Of a DNA stretch of 64,000 bases, positions 34,178-43,861 are shown piece after piece. The notes below the pieces were generated by a model that was not told where the DNA came from, did no database searches, and saw nothing but the letters and a program-made list of their open reading frames with translations. The position numbers were made by a program, and so were the translations under genes. Origin of the DNA: Cupriavidus pauculus (lineage in GTDB: Bacteria; Pseudomonadota; Gammaproteobacteria; Burkholderiales; Burkholderiaceae). Numbering within the stretch: the first letter of the stretch is position 1; each line of letters starts with the position of its first letter. The DNA is taken from positions 62,001 to 126,000 of the forward strand of contig NZ_VZOW01000008.1 of assembly GCF_008801835.1 (NCBI RefSeq). The letters run 5' to 3'.

Positions 34178-36532
34178 ATGACGGATCTAGGGAAGGATCT
34201 CAGCGATTTCAACGATGCCGTGCGAGCGGGACTGTCGAGGCATCAGGCATATTTTCTGAAGGTCCCCGGCACAGCCAGCGCCGAGGCACTGTCGGTGGTG
34301 TCGTTCGAGGCCGTGGAGCGGCTAGGCGAGCCCTATGTCGTGACGGTGCAACTGACGCATCCGCTGATGCTCGATCGCGCCGACTATCTCGGGCGGCAAG
34401 CCGCGTTCCTGATCGATCCTTCCGATGGATCCGAACCCCGCCGCTTTGCCGGCTGCATCACCCGCTTCTCGCAGACCCGCAAGACCCGGGATTTCTGCGG
34501 TTATGAAATCGTCATCGAGCCACTGGTCGCGCGGCTGCGATTGACGCAGGCCAGCCGCATCTACCAGCGCTGCACCGTCCCGGAAATCATCGAAGCGATC
34601 CTGCGACGGCATGAGCTGAGAGGCCACCAGTTCGAATTCCGCCTGCGGCGCAAATATCCGCAACTGGCATTCCGCATGCAGCACCAGACGTCCGATTGGG
34701 ACTACATCCGTCTGCTGATGGAGCAATCGGGCATTTACTGCTTTTTCACGCCTGGAAAATTTGGCGAGTTGATCGTCTTTGGCGACGACATCGATCACTA
34801 CATTTACCTGCCGGAATTGCGCGTGCCATACCGGGAGGCAGCGGGGCTGGAATCGGGAAGGGAGGCGATCTTCGCGCTGGAGACGCACGCGCGGACCATG
34901 CCCGGATCGTTCCGCGTGGCGGATTTCAATCCCGACAAGGCGTGGGAGCGCGTAACCGGCGAGGCCAACGTCGCGCGCACCGAGAAAACCAGCTATGGCG
35001 AATCGTATGTCTACGGCGCGCACGCGCTGGATTTCGACGAAGCCAAATGGGAGGCGCAGTTGCGTCATGAGGCCACGTTTGCCGGGCAACTTGTCTACAC
35101 CGGGCAAACCAACGTGCTGGCGCTGTGCCCGGCGCGCATCCTGCGCATGGACCAGCCGTTGCCCGATGCGCCGCACGAACAGACGATCACCGAAGTGATC
35201 CACACCGGCGCGCGCGATGCGGCCTATCGCAACACATACAAAGCCATCCCGTGCGACCGCCGTTTCCGCCTGCCGATCGATGAGGAGAAATGGCCGCGCA
35301 TCGGGGGGACGCTGAGCGCGCGCATCACGTCGCCAGGCCAATACAAGTATGCGTACCTGACGCAGGACGGTCGTTACATCGTCCGCTTCGATTTCGATTT
35401 CGACACATGGCCGAAGGGCGCGGAGAGTGTGCCGCTGGCATTCGCCAAGCCGTTCGCCGGCGCAAGGCAGACCGGCTTCCACTTCCCGCTGATTGACGGC
35501 ACATACGTCGACGTGGCGTTCCGCGACGGCAATCCGAACAAGCCGTACATCGCGCACGTGCAGCACAACAGTCGCCACCCGGACCCGATCACAAACCGGG
35601 ACCGATGGCTGTCGCGCAACGTCATCCGCACGCAAAGCAACAACAAGCTGCGCATGGAGGACTGGGAAGGCCAGGAAGGCATCAAGCTGTCTACCGAATA
35701 CGGCAAGACGCAATTGAATCTTGGCTACCTGGTCGACCATACCAAGAAGAAGCGCGGCGATGGGTTCGAGCTGCGCACATCTGGCTGGGGCGCGATTCGC
35801 GGCGGGAAGGGGCTGTTTTTGAGTGCGGATGATCAGCCCGGCGCGGCAGGTCATCAGTTGCACATGGATGCCGCCCTGAAGCTCCTCCAAGAGGCGCTCG
35901 AGCAAGCGGAGGCGCTGTCGAGATCCGCCAAGGCCGCCAACGCGCTGGCCGACGACTGCGCGCGGCAAAAAGCGCTTCTGGCCGACACGTTGAAGCAACT
36001 CAAGGCGTCTGGCCTGTTGGCGAGCGCACCTGCGGGCATGGCGCTGGTTTCCGGTGCGGATTTGCAGGTGAGCGCTGCAAACAATCTCATGGCAACGGCG
36101 CGCGGCGATGCCGACATCGGTGTATTGCGCAAGTTTGCAGTTGCCGCGGGCAATGGGATTTCACTCTTCACGAAGAAGCTCGGCATGAAACTCTTCGCGA
36201 GCAGAGGCAAGGTGGAAATACAGGCACAGGGCGATGCGATGGCGTTGACCGCACTGAAGGACGTCACCATCAGCAGCGAGGACGGCAAGCTGGTGTTGTC
36301 GGCGGCGAAAGAAGTCTGGATCGGCGCGGGCGGCTCGTACATTCGCATTACACCGGGGCGCATCGAGAGCGGTACGCCCGGCGATATCTACCAGAAATGC
36401 ATCGCCTGGAGCAAGCAGGGCCCAGCGTCCGAGAGGCTGGCCACGCTGCCCGTACTGCCAAAGCCGCAAGCCGCGCAATGTGCATTACGTGAGAGCCGTT
36501 CCGGAACCCCGTTTGCAAAGCTGGAACTCTGA
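34178..36532 (+). CDS. vgrG: Type VI secretion VgrG spike protein
   Basis: A 784-residue VgrG. The gp27/gp5-like body (about 1-490) contains PGTASAEALSVVSFEAVERLGEPY, the QHQTSDWDYIRLLMEQSGIYCFF region, and RFDFDFDTWPKGAESVPLAFAKP. A DUF2345-type C-terminal region follows (about 550-740, with VEIQAQGDAMALTALKDVTISS). It trimerises at the tip of the T6SS tube and carries cargo. The start at 34178 has GGAG before it; ATG 34139 also has a plausible AAGGA. It is coupled to the DUF4123 gene by TGATG. No T6SS core genes are present, so this is an orphan VgrG island relying on an apparatus encoded elsewhere. Confidence 0.9.
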   Translation: MTDLGKDLSDFNDAVRAGLSRHQAYFLKVPGTASAEALSVVSFEAVERLGEPYVVTVQLTHPLMLDRADYLGRQAAFLIDPSDGSEPRRFAGCITRFSQTRKTRDFCGYEIVIEPLVARLRLTQASRIYQRCTVPEIIEAILRRHELRGHQFEFRLRRKYPQLAFRMQHQTSDWDYIRLLMEQSGIYCFFTPGKFGELIVFGDDIDHYIYLPELRVPYREAAGLESGREAIFALETHARTMPGSFRVADFNPDKAWERVTGEANVARTEKTSYGESYVYGAHALDFDEAKWEAQLRHEATFAGQLVYTGQTNVLALCPARILRMDQPLPDAPHEQTITEVIHTGARDAAYRNTYKAIPCDRRFRLPIDEEKWPRIGGTLSARITSPGQYKYAYLTQDGRYIVRFDFDFDTWPKGAESVPLAFAKPFAGARQTGFHFPLIDGTYVDVAFRDGNPNKPYIAHVQHNSRHPDPITNRDRWLSRNVIRTQSNNKLRMEDWEGQEGIKLSTEYGKTQLNLGYLVDHTKKKRGDGFELRTSGWGAIRGGKGLFLSADDQPGAAGHQLHMDAALKLLQEALEQAEALSRSAKAANALADDCARQKALLADTLKQLKASGLLASAPAGMALVSGADLQVSAANNLMATARGDADIGVLRKFAVAAGNGISLFTKKLGMKLFASRGKVEIQAQGDAMALTALKDVTISSEDGKLVLSAAKEVWIGAGGSYIRITPGRIESGTPGDIYQKCIAWSKQGPASERLATLPVLPKPQAAQCALRESRSGTPFAKLEL

Positions 36533-37926
36533 TGAAGTACCTGGACTACGAAAATGCGATGTTGGAACGCTTCCGCGCCAAGCATCGAGATCTTGTCGCT
36601 GCCGACACACCGGCGAACCTGTATGCGTTGGTTGATCCGGTTGCTCTGCGTTGGTACGAGGTCCCGGACCGATCTCGGTGGCTAGCGCCGCTGCAACGCA
36701 TGCCGCTTTATGCCGGCTCGGGTCTGGAGGGGCTTGAAGCGACGGGGCCGGTGCTGCTGGCGATGCCGGACCTGCGCAGCACCGGCACGCTGACTGTCTC
36801 GAGTTTTTCTGCGCACGCGCCGACTGCCGCGGATGCGTTTGTCAATCTGCTGGGCCTCAGCACCCGCAATACATCGCATGTGACGTGGATATGGTCGCCA
36901 CATCAGATGGCCGGGCTGGTGGAACACCTACAAACGCTGCTGCATGCGCGTCTGGGTCCGGACGACGAAGATGCTTGGTTTTTCTTCTATCAACCATCTC
37001 ATCTGAGGGTCCTGCATGAACGGCTGCCCGAGGCAACACGCCGCTATATGTTCGGCCCCATTCACGCCTGGTGGATGCTCGATCGGCACCGTTCATTGGT
37101 GGAGTTGGCGGGCGAGAGCCTGCCGATCCCGACGCCATGGGAGGCGCTTCCTGTTCCCGCCGACGTGGTGACTGCGTTGCAGCGCGCAGCCATGCCCGCA
37201 CAGGTACATGCATGGTTGCGGAAAACCCGGTTGAATCTGACAGGCATACCTTCCCACAACGAGCAGTTGGCGGAAATTGAGCCACTGGTCGACCGGGCGC
37301 TCAATTACGGCTTGGCCGGAAAGCAGGATGTGCAGACGTTTGTGGTCTACGGTTTGCGCTTCAAGGTGGACTACGACAAGCATCCGCGCCTTCAGGCGCT
37401 GCTGACCGATGCGGCGGCGAGGAGTCAGCCGCTGGAGAAGGCGTACCGCGATGTTCACCATGAGGTCTGGAGCGAACTCGCTGCCACTGCGCGGCAGCGT
37501 GTCGAGGCTAGCGAGATATGCGCCCGACAAGCCGCAATGAAGAAAGCCGGACACGTCCGACTGCGCGCTCGCATCGTCAATGACACAGGTGGAACGATTT
37601 ACGGCCTGGTTATTGAACTACCCAGGCACGCCCAACGCCAGTTCCTTGGCAGCATCGAAGGCAGCCCACATCGCGAGTCCACGCTCGATAAAGATGCCGT
37701 GCTGTCGCCGCTTCCTGGCGACAAGCTGACCCTGAGGTGGGACGTGTCCACGGCATATGGGTCGGGACGCTCCATGTGTACGCCGCATCGGCTGGAGCTT
37801 GTTGTCAAGGGCGAGCTTCCCAATGATGAAAAATCCGGCGTGCTGGAAATTTACTTCGGAAAGTTCGGACAAGCCGTTGTCATGCACAAGGACGATCTCA
37901 ATCACGCGAAGAAAGGAGAGGCATGA
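36532..37926 (+). CDS. DUF4123 T6SS effector adaptor/chaperone
   Basis: A 464-residue cytoplasmic adaptor of the DUF4123 (Tap/TEC) family, which loads an effector on its VgrG. The DUF4123 domain (about 20-160) includes LYALVDPVALRWY, PLYAG, and TWIWSPHQMAGLVEHLQTLL with DAWFFFYQPSHLRVL. A middle helical region follows. The C-terminal 110 residues look like a beta-rich domain (GHVRLRARIVNDTGG), possibly the effector-recognition part. The ATG overlaps the vgrG stop (TGATG) and its own stop overlaps the lipoprotein start (ATGA), a tight four-gene module. Confidence 0.85.
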   Translation: MKYLDYENAMLERFRAKHRDLVAADTPANLYALVDPVALRWYEVPDRSRWLAPLQRMPLYAGSGLEGLEATGPVLLAMPDLRSTGTLTVSSFSAHAPTAADAFVNLLGLSTRNTSHVTWIWSPHQMAGLVEHLQTLLHARLGPDDEDAWFFFYQPSHLRVLHERLPEATRRYMFGPIHAWWMLDRHRSLVELAGESLPIPTPWEALPVPADVVTALQRAAMPAQVHAWLRKTRLNLTGIPSHNEQLAEIEPLVDRALNYGLAGKQDVQTFVVYGLRFKVDYDKHPRLQALLTDAAARSQPLEKAYRDVHHEVWSELAATARQRVEASEICARQAAMKKAGHVRLRARIVNDTGGTIYGLVIELPRHAQRQFLGSIEGSPHRESTLDKDAVLSPLPGDKLTLRWDVSTAYGSGRSMCTPHRLELVVKGELPNDEKSGVLEIYFGKFGQAVVMHKDDLNHAKKGEA

Positions 37927-38435
37927 CGGGATTTATCAAGGCGATCGCAGTGGCGGTTTTGCTGGTGATGTTGGGTGGATGTGCCATCGGGCAACCCCGC
38001 GGTTGGGTAGAGGCAGCAGCGTGGGCCGCGAACTATACAGAGGACTTTATCTATGACTTCTCGGTTCTAACGGTCGACGGAAAGCGCACTGGAGTGACCG
38101 GGGCTTTGGTTCGGGAGTTCTCCCGTGGGGGAACCACGGGGCAGGAGTGCTGTGGCTTGATGCCGGGCGTGGGTCAGACCGTCAAGGTGGTCTGGCGTGT
38201 GGGCGGGCGTCAGGAGGACAAGTCGCAGTGGAGAACGTATGAACGGGTCGTCGTTGTCACGGGACAAGTCTCGAGGAGCGCAAGCCGGCACAGCTATCTG
38301 ATCGTGAGATTTTTCCCAGCTCATGAGGTGGAGGCGGAGTTTATTCCCGGAGACGATCCCCGTGGGGCGAGATATCCGCGTGTCGACAAATTGCTCTTTA
38401 CAGGCCCGCGCGTGATGCGCCAAAAAGGAGAATAA
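37923..38435 (+). CDS. DUF3304-like lipoprotein, probable Tle1 immunity protein
   Basis: A 170-residue lipoprotein with a clear signal (IAVAVLLVMLGGC, lipid Cys at 20). The mature part is mainly beta, with QECCGLMPGVGQTVKVVWRVGG and repeated charged strands. It resembles DUF3304 lipoproteins found with T6SS phospholipases. Tle1 effectors act on phospholipids in the target envelope, and their immunity proteins are commonly periplasmic lipoproteins, so this is probably the antidote. It overlaps the DUF4123 gene by ATGA and lies 2 bp before tle1. Only one copy is present. Confidence 0.75.
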   Translation: MTGFIKAIAVAVLLVMLGGCAIGQPRGWVEAAAWAANYTEDFIYDFSVLTVDGKRTGVTGALVREFSRGGTTGQECCGLMPGVGQTVKVVWRVGGRQEDKSQWRTYERVVVVTGQVSRSASRHSYLIVRFFPAHEVEAEFIPGDDPRGARYPRVDKLLFTGPRVMRQKGE

Positions 38436-38437
38436 AG

Positions 38438-39976
38438 ATGCAGGACTGGTTCACAGACTCCCACGAGTCGTTTGCGAGGACGGTTGAAACCATGATCGGA
38501 CTGTACGACGGAGACTTCGAGGCATGCGCGACCTGTGAGGAGCAGCCTTGGTTCAGCTTCTTTTTTGACGGCACTGGAAATAATCGTGATCTTGATGAGC
38601 CACTGAACAAATTGTCCAACGTCGCTCGCCTCTACCTGGGGCATGTGAAGAAGAGCGAAGATCCGCTTATCAACGACTTCTACTACCCCGGCGTTGGCAC
38701 GCCGCTCAATGCGAGCGATCCGACCTGGTGGGAAAGGCTGCGCGATAGCGAGGTGCTTGGCGGCGGTGCTGGTCTGGGCTGGGATGTACGCCTATCAAAA
38801 GCTGAGGAGGACATGAGTCTTGCGTTGACCGCCAACCACCGAGTCACCCGCATTGACATCGCCGTATTCGGTTTCTCGCGCGGTGCGACGTTGGCACGCG
38901 CGTTCGTCAACCGGCTGCTTGCCAAATGCACGATGAAGGATGGTGTGCCGCACTGGCCGTGTGGGACCGCACTGGACGGAGAGTCCGCGCCGCTCCATAT
39001 CCGCTTTCTCGGACTATTCGACACGGTGGAATCGGTGGGCCTGCCCGCGCACAACCTGAGCGACATGCTTGTGCATATTCCCGAACAGGTCGAGCGCTGC
39101 TGCCATATTGTCTCGGGCCACGAACTGCGTGCCTGTTTCCCGCTGACGCCGGTGGGCGATACAGCCGCAAGCTGCGACGAGCTGGTCTTTCCCGGCGTGC
39201 ACTCGGATATTGGCGGCGGTTATCGTCCCAATGAGCAGGGTCGATCTGATCTGCTCGGCCGCCTTGCGTTGAATCGCATGCGGCTGGAGGCGGTCATGTG
39301 CGGGGTGCCATTCACACCGCCCACGGATCTGGCGAAAACAACCGCCGAGCTCTTCGAATACGACGAAGAGCTCAAAACGTTGTTCGATGAATACATGGCC
39401 ACGATTGGCCGATGCAGCGGGATCGAGGATCAGGTCTTTCGGCACATGCGTCTTTTTTATGGCTGGCTGAAGGTGCGCTTTGGCCACGCGCCGTGCGAGC
39501 TGTACGAGAACATGTGTTCGACGGATCCCGAAATCCAGGAATCACTGCAAAGAATCCAGCAGTACCACGGACGCCTGAAGGTCGAGGCCGATACGATGAA
39601 CTGGCGTTCCTATCTGACCCAGCTCTGGAACACCGACCGCAGCGAATACCTGCGCACAATCGAGACGGCGGGCGGGCGACGCGTGACAAACGAACCGCTC
39701 TCCGCAGATGAACTGGCGTACTGGAAGGCGTGGTTGAATCCGCCCGAACTGTCCGCGAATCTGATCCGATTCTTCGATCGGTACGTGCATGATTCGCGCG
39801 CCGGTTTTATCCGAATCGATGGTGGCGGATATTTGCTGCCACGCCAATTGGTCGCGGTCGCGTCGCCCGAAAGCGCGCCAGTGCCACCAAGCGACGGCGA
39901 AACGGCCGACCACGCCACTCCGATCAACCCGCGCTATTCCGCAGCGTATCAACCAGCAAGCTCATCGATGCAGTGA
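38438..39976 (+). CDS. tle1: Type VI lipase effector Tle1 (DUF2235)
   Basis: A 512-residue alpha/beta-hydrolase effector. The nucleophile elbow G145-F-S147-R-G matches the GFSRG form of Tle1 phospholipases. Candidate acid and base are D195 (FLGLFDTVESVG) and H255 (GVHSDIGGGY). The N-terminal FFFDGTGNNRD motif is family-typical. It probably hydrolyses phospholipids of rival cells after VgrG delivery. It follows the lipoprotein by 2 bp with GGAG near its start. Its last 53 bp overlap the convergent LysR gene, and the Ser/Pro-rich tail (PVPPSDGETADHATP) may not be essential. The tail-overlap suggests that the island was inserted here. Confidence 0.88.
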   Translation: MQDWFTDSHESFARTVETMIGLYDGDFEACATCEEQPWFSFFFDGTGNNRDLDEPLNKLSNVARLYLGHVKKSEDPLINDFYYPGVGTPLNASDPTWWERLRDSEVLGGGAGLGWDVRLSKAEEDMSLALTANHRVTRIDIAVFGFSRGATLARAFVNRLLAKCTMKDGVPHWPCGTALDGESAPLHIRFLGLFDTVESVGLPAHNLSDMLVHIPEQVERCCHIVSGHELRACFPLTPVGDTAASCDELVFPGVHSDIGGGYRPNEQGRSDLLGRLALNRMRLEAVMCGVPFTPPTDLAKTTAELFEYDEELKTLFDEYMATIGRCSGIEDQVFRHMRLFYGWLKVRFGHAPCELYENMCSTDPEIQESLQRIQQYHGRLKVEADTMNWRSYLTQLWNTDRSEYLRTIETAGGRRVTNEPLSADELAYWKAWLNPPELSANLIRFFDRYVHDSRAGFIRIDGGGYLLPRQLVAVASPESAPVPPSDGETADHATPINPRYSAAYQPASSSMQ

Positions 39977-40850
39977 TCGGCCGGCCGCGCCGCGTGATGA
40001 TGCCGAATGGTCCAAGCTTGATCGGCAGGGGCAGCGGCAGCACCGTCAATGCGCCCAGTTGTGCGTAATAGTGCGCCACCGATTCGGGCAGCACGGCGAT
40101 CAATTCGCTGTCGATCAGCAGCGAGGTGGTCATCAGCACGGCGGCGGTTTCGATCGTCGATGGCGGAGGCGCCACGCCCGCGTCTTCGAATGAGCGGTCC
40201 AGCAGCGCGCGCATCGGGCTTGGACGTGGTTGCATGATCCACGGGTAACGCGTCAGTTCGGCAAATTGTGGCTTGCGTTTGCGGGCCAGCGGATGCTGCG
40301 GGCCGACCACGATCGCCAGGCCTTCGTCGCCGAGCTGCTCGAAATCGACGGTCGCGCTGTCCCACCCTTCGGGCACGCGGCCCAGCACGATGTCGAGCTG
40401 GTCGCGCTCCAGCAGTGGCATCAATACGTCGCTGGTGTCCACCTGCACGGATATTTCGAGCTGCGGGTGGTCGCGGTTCAGGCGGCGGATCACGCTGGCC
40501 AGCAGGCCCGGCGTGGGGGCCATCACCGCGCCCACGCGCACACGGCCGGTCTTGCCCGATTCCAGCGCCACCAGTTCGTCGCGCAGCCCCGCCATGTCGG
40601 AAAAAACCAGCTTGGCATAACGCGTGGCGGCTGCGCCGAAGCGCGTGGCGCGCAGGCCGCGCGCGTGCCGCTCGAACAGGGCCACGCCAAGCAGGTCTTC
40701 CATGTCCTGCAGCATCTTGCTCACGGCCGGCTGCGACAGCGTCAGCGCGTCGGCGGCCTGGCGCAGCGATCCACGCTCTTCGATGGCCACGAGCAGGCGC
40801 AGGTGTTGCATCTTCAGGCGGCTGTGCAGCGCAAAGACGGATGGAATCAT
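39924..40850 (-). CDS. LysR-family regulator (GbpR-like)
   Basis: A 308-residue LysR protein, start at 40850 (MIPSVFALHSRLKMQHLRLL); a shorter start at 40811 is possible. The HTH region is LLVAIEERGSLRQAADALTLSQPAVSKMLQDMEDLLGV. The effector domain resembles GbpR-type sugar or aromatic sensors. It is divergent from the MetQ gene and may control it. Its 3' end overlaps the Tle1 gene tail by 53 bp, and its last residues (VDTLRNSAG) are encoded opposite Tle1 codons. Confidence 0.88.
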   Translation of the reverse strand: MIPSVFALHSRLKMQHLRLLVAIEERGSLRQAADALTLSQPAVSKMLQDMEDLLGVALFERHARGLRATRFGAAATRYAKLVFSDMAGLRDELVALESGKTGRVRVGAVMAPTPGLLASVIRRLNRDHPQLEISVQVDTSDVLMPLLERDQLDIVLGRVPEGWDSATVDFEQLGDEGLAIVVGPQHPLARKRKPQFAELTRYPWIMQPRPSPMRALLDRSFEDAGVAPPPSTIETAAVLMTTSLLIDSELIAVLPESVAHYYAQLGALTVLPLPLPIKLGPFGIITRRGRPITASMSLLVDTLRNSAG

Positions 40851-41008
40851 GGGCGGCGGGGCATTGGGAGCGAGGGCCAGCCATTCTAATGCGCGCCCGC
40901 GCCTATCGATATACGCGCCAACCCGACTAAGCATGCTCGGAATCGTTCGTAGCGATGGCTACGCCGCCATGCTGGAATGGGCGCTCTGCAACCATCGATT
41001 CGCTCATC

Positions 41009-41812
41009 ATGCTCAAGAAGGGTTTCCTGATTGCGTGGCTGGCCACGCTGACCATGGGCGCCGCGCACGCCGCGCCGCTGACGATCGGTGTCACGCCGGG
41101 CTCGCTGGCCGATTCCGTGCAAGTGGCGGCCGACGAGGCCCGCAGGCAGGGGCTCGACGTCAAGGTGGTGGAATTCACCGACTGGACCACGCCTAACGTT
41201 GCGCTGGCCGCCGGCGATCTGGACCTGAACTACTTCCAGCACCAAGCGTTTCTCGACAACGCCGTGAAGGAGCGCGGCTACCGGTTTCGCAGCGTGGCGG
41301 TGGGCGTGCTGCCCAATATCGGACTGTATTCGGCGCGGATCAAGCGGTTCGAGGACTTGAAGGAAGGCGCGCGCGTCGGTGTTGCCAATGACCCCGTCAA
41401 TCAGGGGCGTGGGCTGTTGCTATTGCAGAAGGCTGGGCTGATCCGGTTGCGCGATGGCGTGGGTGCGCGCGGCAGCGTCAACGATATCGTCGCCAATCCC
41501 AAGAAGCTCCGCTTCGTGGAGGTGGAAGGGCCGCAACTGGTGCGGGCGCTCGACGATGTGGATCTGGCGCAAGGCTATCCGGCGCACTTCGTCAACGCGG
41601 GCAAGCCGCAGATCGCCGGGGCCGGCTTGTTGTATTCCGGCTTGGACGACAGCTATTTTGCGATTCGCTTCGTGACGCGGGAGAACAATGCCAACGACGC
41701 GCGCGTGGCGCAGTTCGTCCGCATCTATCAACAATCGCCGGCTGTGCGCAAACAGCTGAGCGCGTCGTTTGCCAATAACGACAAGCTTTACAGCCTGCCG
41801 TGGACCAAATGA
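41009..41812 (+). CDS. metQ: MetQ/NlpA-family ABC substrate-binding protein
   Basis: A 267-residue periplasmic receptor for a methionine-type ABC importer. The signal peptide is [22 protein letters not shown] from ATG 41009. NlpA-family features are [66 protein letters not shown] and [12 protein letters not shown]. No lipobox is seen. Its stop overlaps the ATPase start by ATGA. Methionine or a related sulfur compound is the usual ligand; no SAM riboswitch was found upstream, and the divergent LysR gene may regulate it. Confidence 0.85.
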   Translation: MLKKGFLIAWLATLTMGAAHAAPLTIGVTPGSLADSVQVAADEARRQGLDVKVVEFTDWTTPNVALAAGDLDLNYFQHQAFLDNAVKERGYRFRSVAVGVLPNIGLYSARIKRFEDLKEGARVGVANDPVNQGRGLLLLQKAGLIRLRDGVGARGSVNDIVANPKKLRFVEVEGPQLVRALDDVDLAQGYPAHFVNAGKPQIAGAGLLYSGLDDSYFAIRFVTRENNANDARVAQFVRIYQQSPAVRKQLSASFANNDKLYSLPWTK

Positions 41813-42969
41813 AGCAGAACGACGCCATGTTTGGCGCCCCGGCATGGTTGCGGCGCGATGGGGCCGCTGCACCCGCCGCCGCGCGCGCGCCAGCCCGCGC
41901 TGCGGCGCACGCGAGGGCCACGGCGCAAGCGCACGCCGGCGCCATCCGTTTCGAACAGTTGGGCAAGACGTACTCCTGCGCGGCCGGCCCGGTGCACGCG
42001 CTGCGCGATATCGACCTCGATATTCCGGCGGGGGCCATCTTCGGCATCATTGGCCGCAGTGGGGCCGGCAAATCGAGCCTGCTACGCACCATCAATGGCC
42101 TGGAGACGCCGACGCAGGGTCGGGTTCTTGTCGATGGCGTCGACGTCGCCACGCTGGCCGGCAAGGATCTGGTGGCCTTGCGGCGACGCATCGGCATGAT
42201 CTTCCAGCACTTCAACCTGCTGTCGGCGCGAACCGTATGGGACAACGTGGCGCTGCCGCTCAAGGTGGCAGGGGTGCCGCGCGCGCAGATCGACGAGCGC
42301 GTGACAGAGGCGCTGCAGTTGGTTGGGCTGGAACACAAGGCGCACAGCTATCCGGGCCGACTGTCCGGTGGGCAGAAGCAGCGCGTGGGGATTGCGCGGG
42401 CCCTGGTGCACCGGCCCGCCATCCTGCTGTGCGACGAAGCCACTTCGGCGCTGGATCCGGAAACCACGCATGCCATTCTGCAATTGCTGCGCGATATCCA
42501 CACGCGCCTGCGTATCACCATCGTGCTGATCACCCACGAGATGCGCGTAATCCCCGAGATCTGCGATACGGTGCTGGTGCTCGAAGCGGGCGCCGTCGCC
42601 GAATGCGGCCCGGTCTGGCAGGTGTTCGGCGATCCGCGCCACGATGCCACGCGCGCGCTGCTGGCGCCCATGGCGGCGCGCTCGCCCGACGACCTGACAC
42701 TCCACGCGACGCCGCAAGGTCCCGGCAACTGGCATCGCGTACTGGAACTGCGCATGACCGGCGCGCACCGCGCTCCAGATCTGGCCGCGCTGTTGCATGC
42801 GTTGGGTGCCGGCGTCCGGCTGCTGCAGGGCGGCATCGACCGCATCCAGGGCCATACCCTCGGGACATTACGCGTGGCGGTCCCGGTGTCGCGCGAAGGC
42901 GCCCCCGCGCTTCCGGCTGTGCCGGATGCTCACATTACGGAGCTCGGCTATGTCTGCGATGCCGCTTGA
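41809..42969 (+). CDS. metN: MetN-type ABC transporter ATPase
   Basis: A 386-residue ATPase. An Ala-rich extension (about 1-45, [20 protein letters not shown]) precedes the ABC core: Walker [11 protein letters not shown]-loop MIFQHFNLL, signature [15 protein letters not shown], Walker [15 protein letters not shown] and switch ITHEM. The C-terminal 80 residues form a NIL-like domain, which in MetN binds methionine for feedback control. The ATG at 41809 overlaps the metQ stop. The extension is not part of the family core; it may be a linker or poorly conserved. Confidence 0.85.
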   Translation: MKQNDAMFGAPAWLRRDGAAAPAAARAPARAAAHARATAQAHAGAIRFEQLGKTYSCAAGPVHALRDIDLDIPAGAIFGIIGRSGAGKSSLLRTINGLETPTQGRVLVDGVDVATLAGKDLVALRRRIGMIFQHFNLLSARTVWDNVALPLKVAGVPRAQIDERVTEALQLVGLEHKAHSYPGRLSGGQKQRVGIARALVHRPAILLCDEATSALDPETTHAILQLLRDIHTRLRITIVLITHEMRVIPEICDTVLVLEAGAVAECGPVWQVFGDPRHDATRALLAPMAARSPDDLTLHATPQGPGNWHRVLELRMTGAHRAPDLAALLHALGAGVRLLQGGIDRIQGHTLGTLRVAVPVSREGAPALPAVPDAHITELGYVCDAA

Positions 42970-43603
42970 GCGATTGTGGCTGGCGCTGCTCGATACGCTG
43001 ATCATGGTGACGGCGTCCGCCACGTTTGCCGTGCTGGCCGGGCTACCGCTGGCGCTGCTGCTGATCGTGACGGCGCCGGATGGCCTACGGCCCGCGCCGC
43101 GTCTGCATCGGGTAATCGGCGCTTTGGTGAACGGTTTCCGGGCCACGCCGTTCATCGTGCTGCTGGTGGCCTTGCTGCCGTTTACGCGGCTGGTGGTGGG
43201 CGTCACGATCGGCGTGTGGGCAGCTGTGGTGCCGCTGGCGATCAGCGCCACGCCGTTTTTTGCGCGTATCGCCGAAGTGAGCCTGCGCGAGGTCGATCGG
43301 GGACTGGTGGAAGCGGCGCAGGCAATGGGCTGCGAGCGGCGGCATATTCTCTGGCATGTGCTGTTGCCCGAAGCGCTGCCCAGCATCATCGGCGGCTTTA
43401 CGATCACGGTCGTGTCGCTGATCGGCGCATCGGCCATCGCCGGCGCGGTTGGCGCGGGCGGACTGGGCGACCTGGCGATCCGCTACGGCTACCAGCGCTT
43501 CGACACGACCACCATGGCCATCGTGATCGTGATCCTGATTGCGCTGGTAACTGGTGTGCAGGGCGCGGGCGACTGGGCGGTCAGGCGGCTGAGGGCGCGA
43601 TAG
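42950..43603 (+). CDS. metI: MetI-type ABC permease
   Basis: A 217-residue inner-membrane permease with five hydrophobic helices. The EAA-loop coupling motif is [30 protein letters not shown], and [29 protein letters not shown] is the MetI-typical segment near the C-terminus. The start at 42950 has GGAG eight bases upstream and overlaps metN by 20 bp. With metQ and metN it makes a complete importer. Confidence 0.88.
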   Translation: MSAMPLERLWLALLDTLIMVTASATFAVLAGLPLALLLIVTAPDGLRPAPRLHRVIGALVNGFRATPFIVLLVALLPFTRLVVGVTIGVWAAVVPLAISATPFFARIAEVSLREVDRGLVEAAQAMGCERRHILWHVLLPEALPSIIGGFTITVVSLIGASAIAGAVGAGGLGDLAIRYGYQRFDTTTMAIVIVILIALVTGVQGAGDWAVRRLRAR

Positions 43604-43861
43604 AAGGGATGGGCGCGATGGCGGCTCGCATCGGCCATGGCGTTGAAGCAGAGTGCGGTGCGAGGTGGTGGTTGCGATGTGCCGCTGCCGCCCCGCCAGT
43701 AAATCTTCCACGACGAATCGAACCTACATGCGGCGCGGGCCGGGCCAGGTGCCTCAGGTGCCGTCAGCGTCGCATCTGGCGAGGAATGGAATTTGCGTGC
43801 GGCTGGCGACAGTAGGCATCGAAAAATCCGCGATCGATGCCATCGAATACTGGAGATCGCC

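Noticed and set aside
40851..41008. SAM riboswitch or other methionine riboswitch upstream of metQ
   Set aside because: The 158-bp gap shows no matching stems or conserved loops and contains the divergent LysR promoter.
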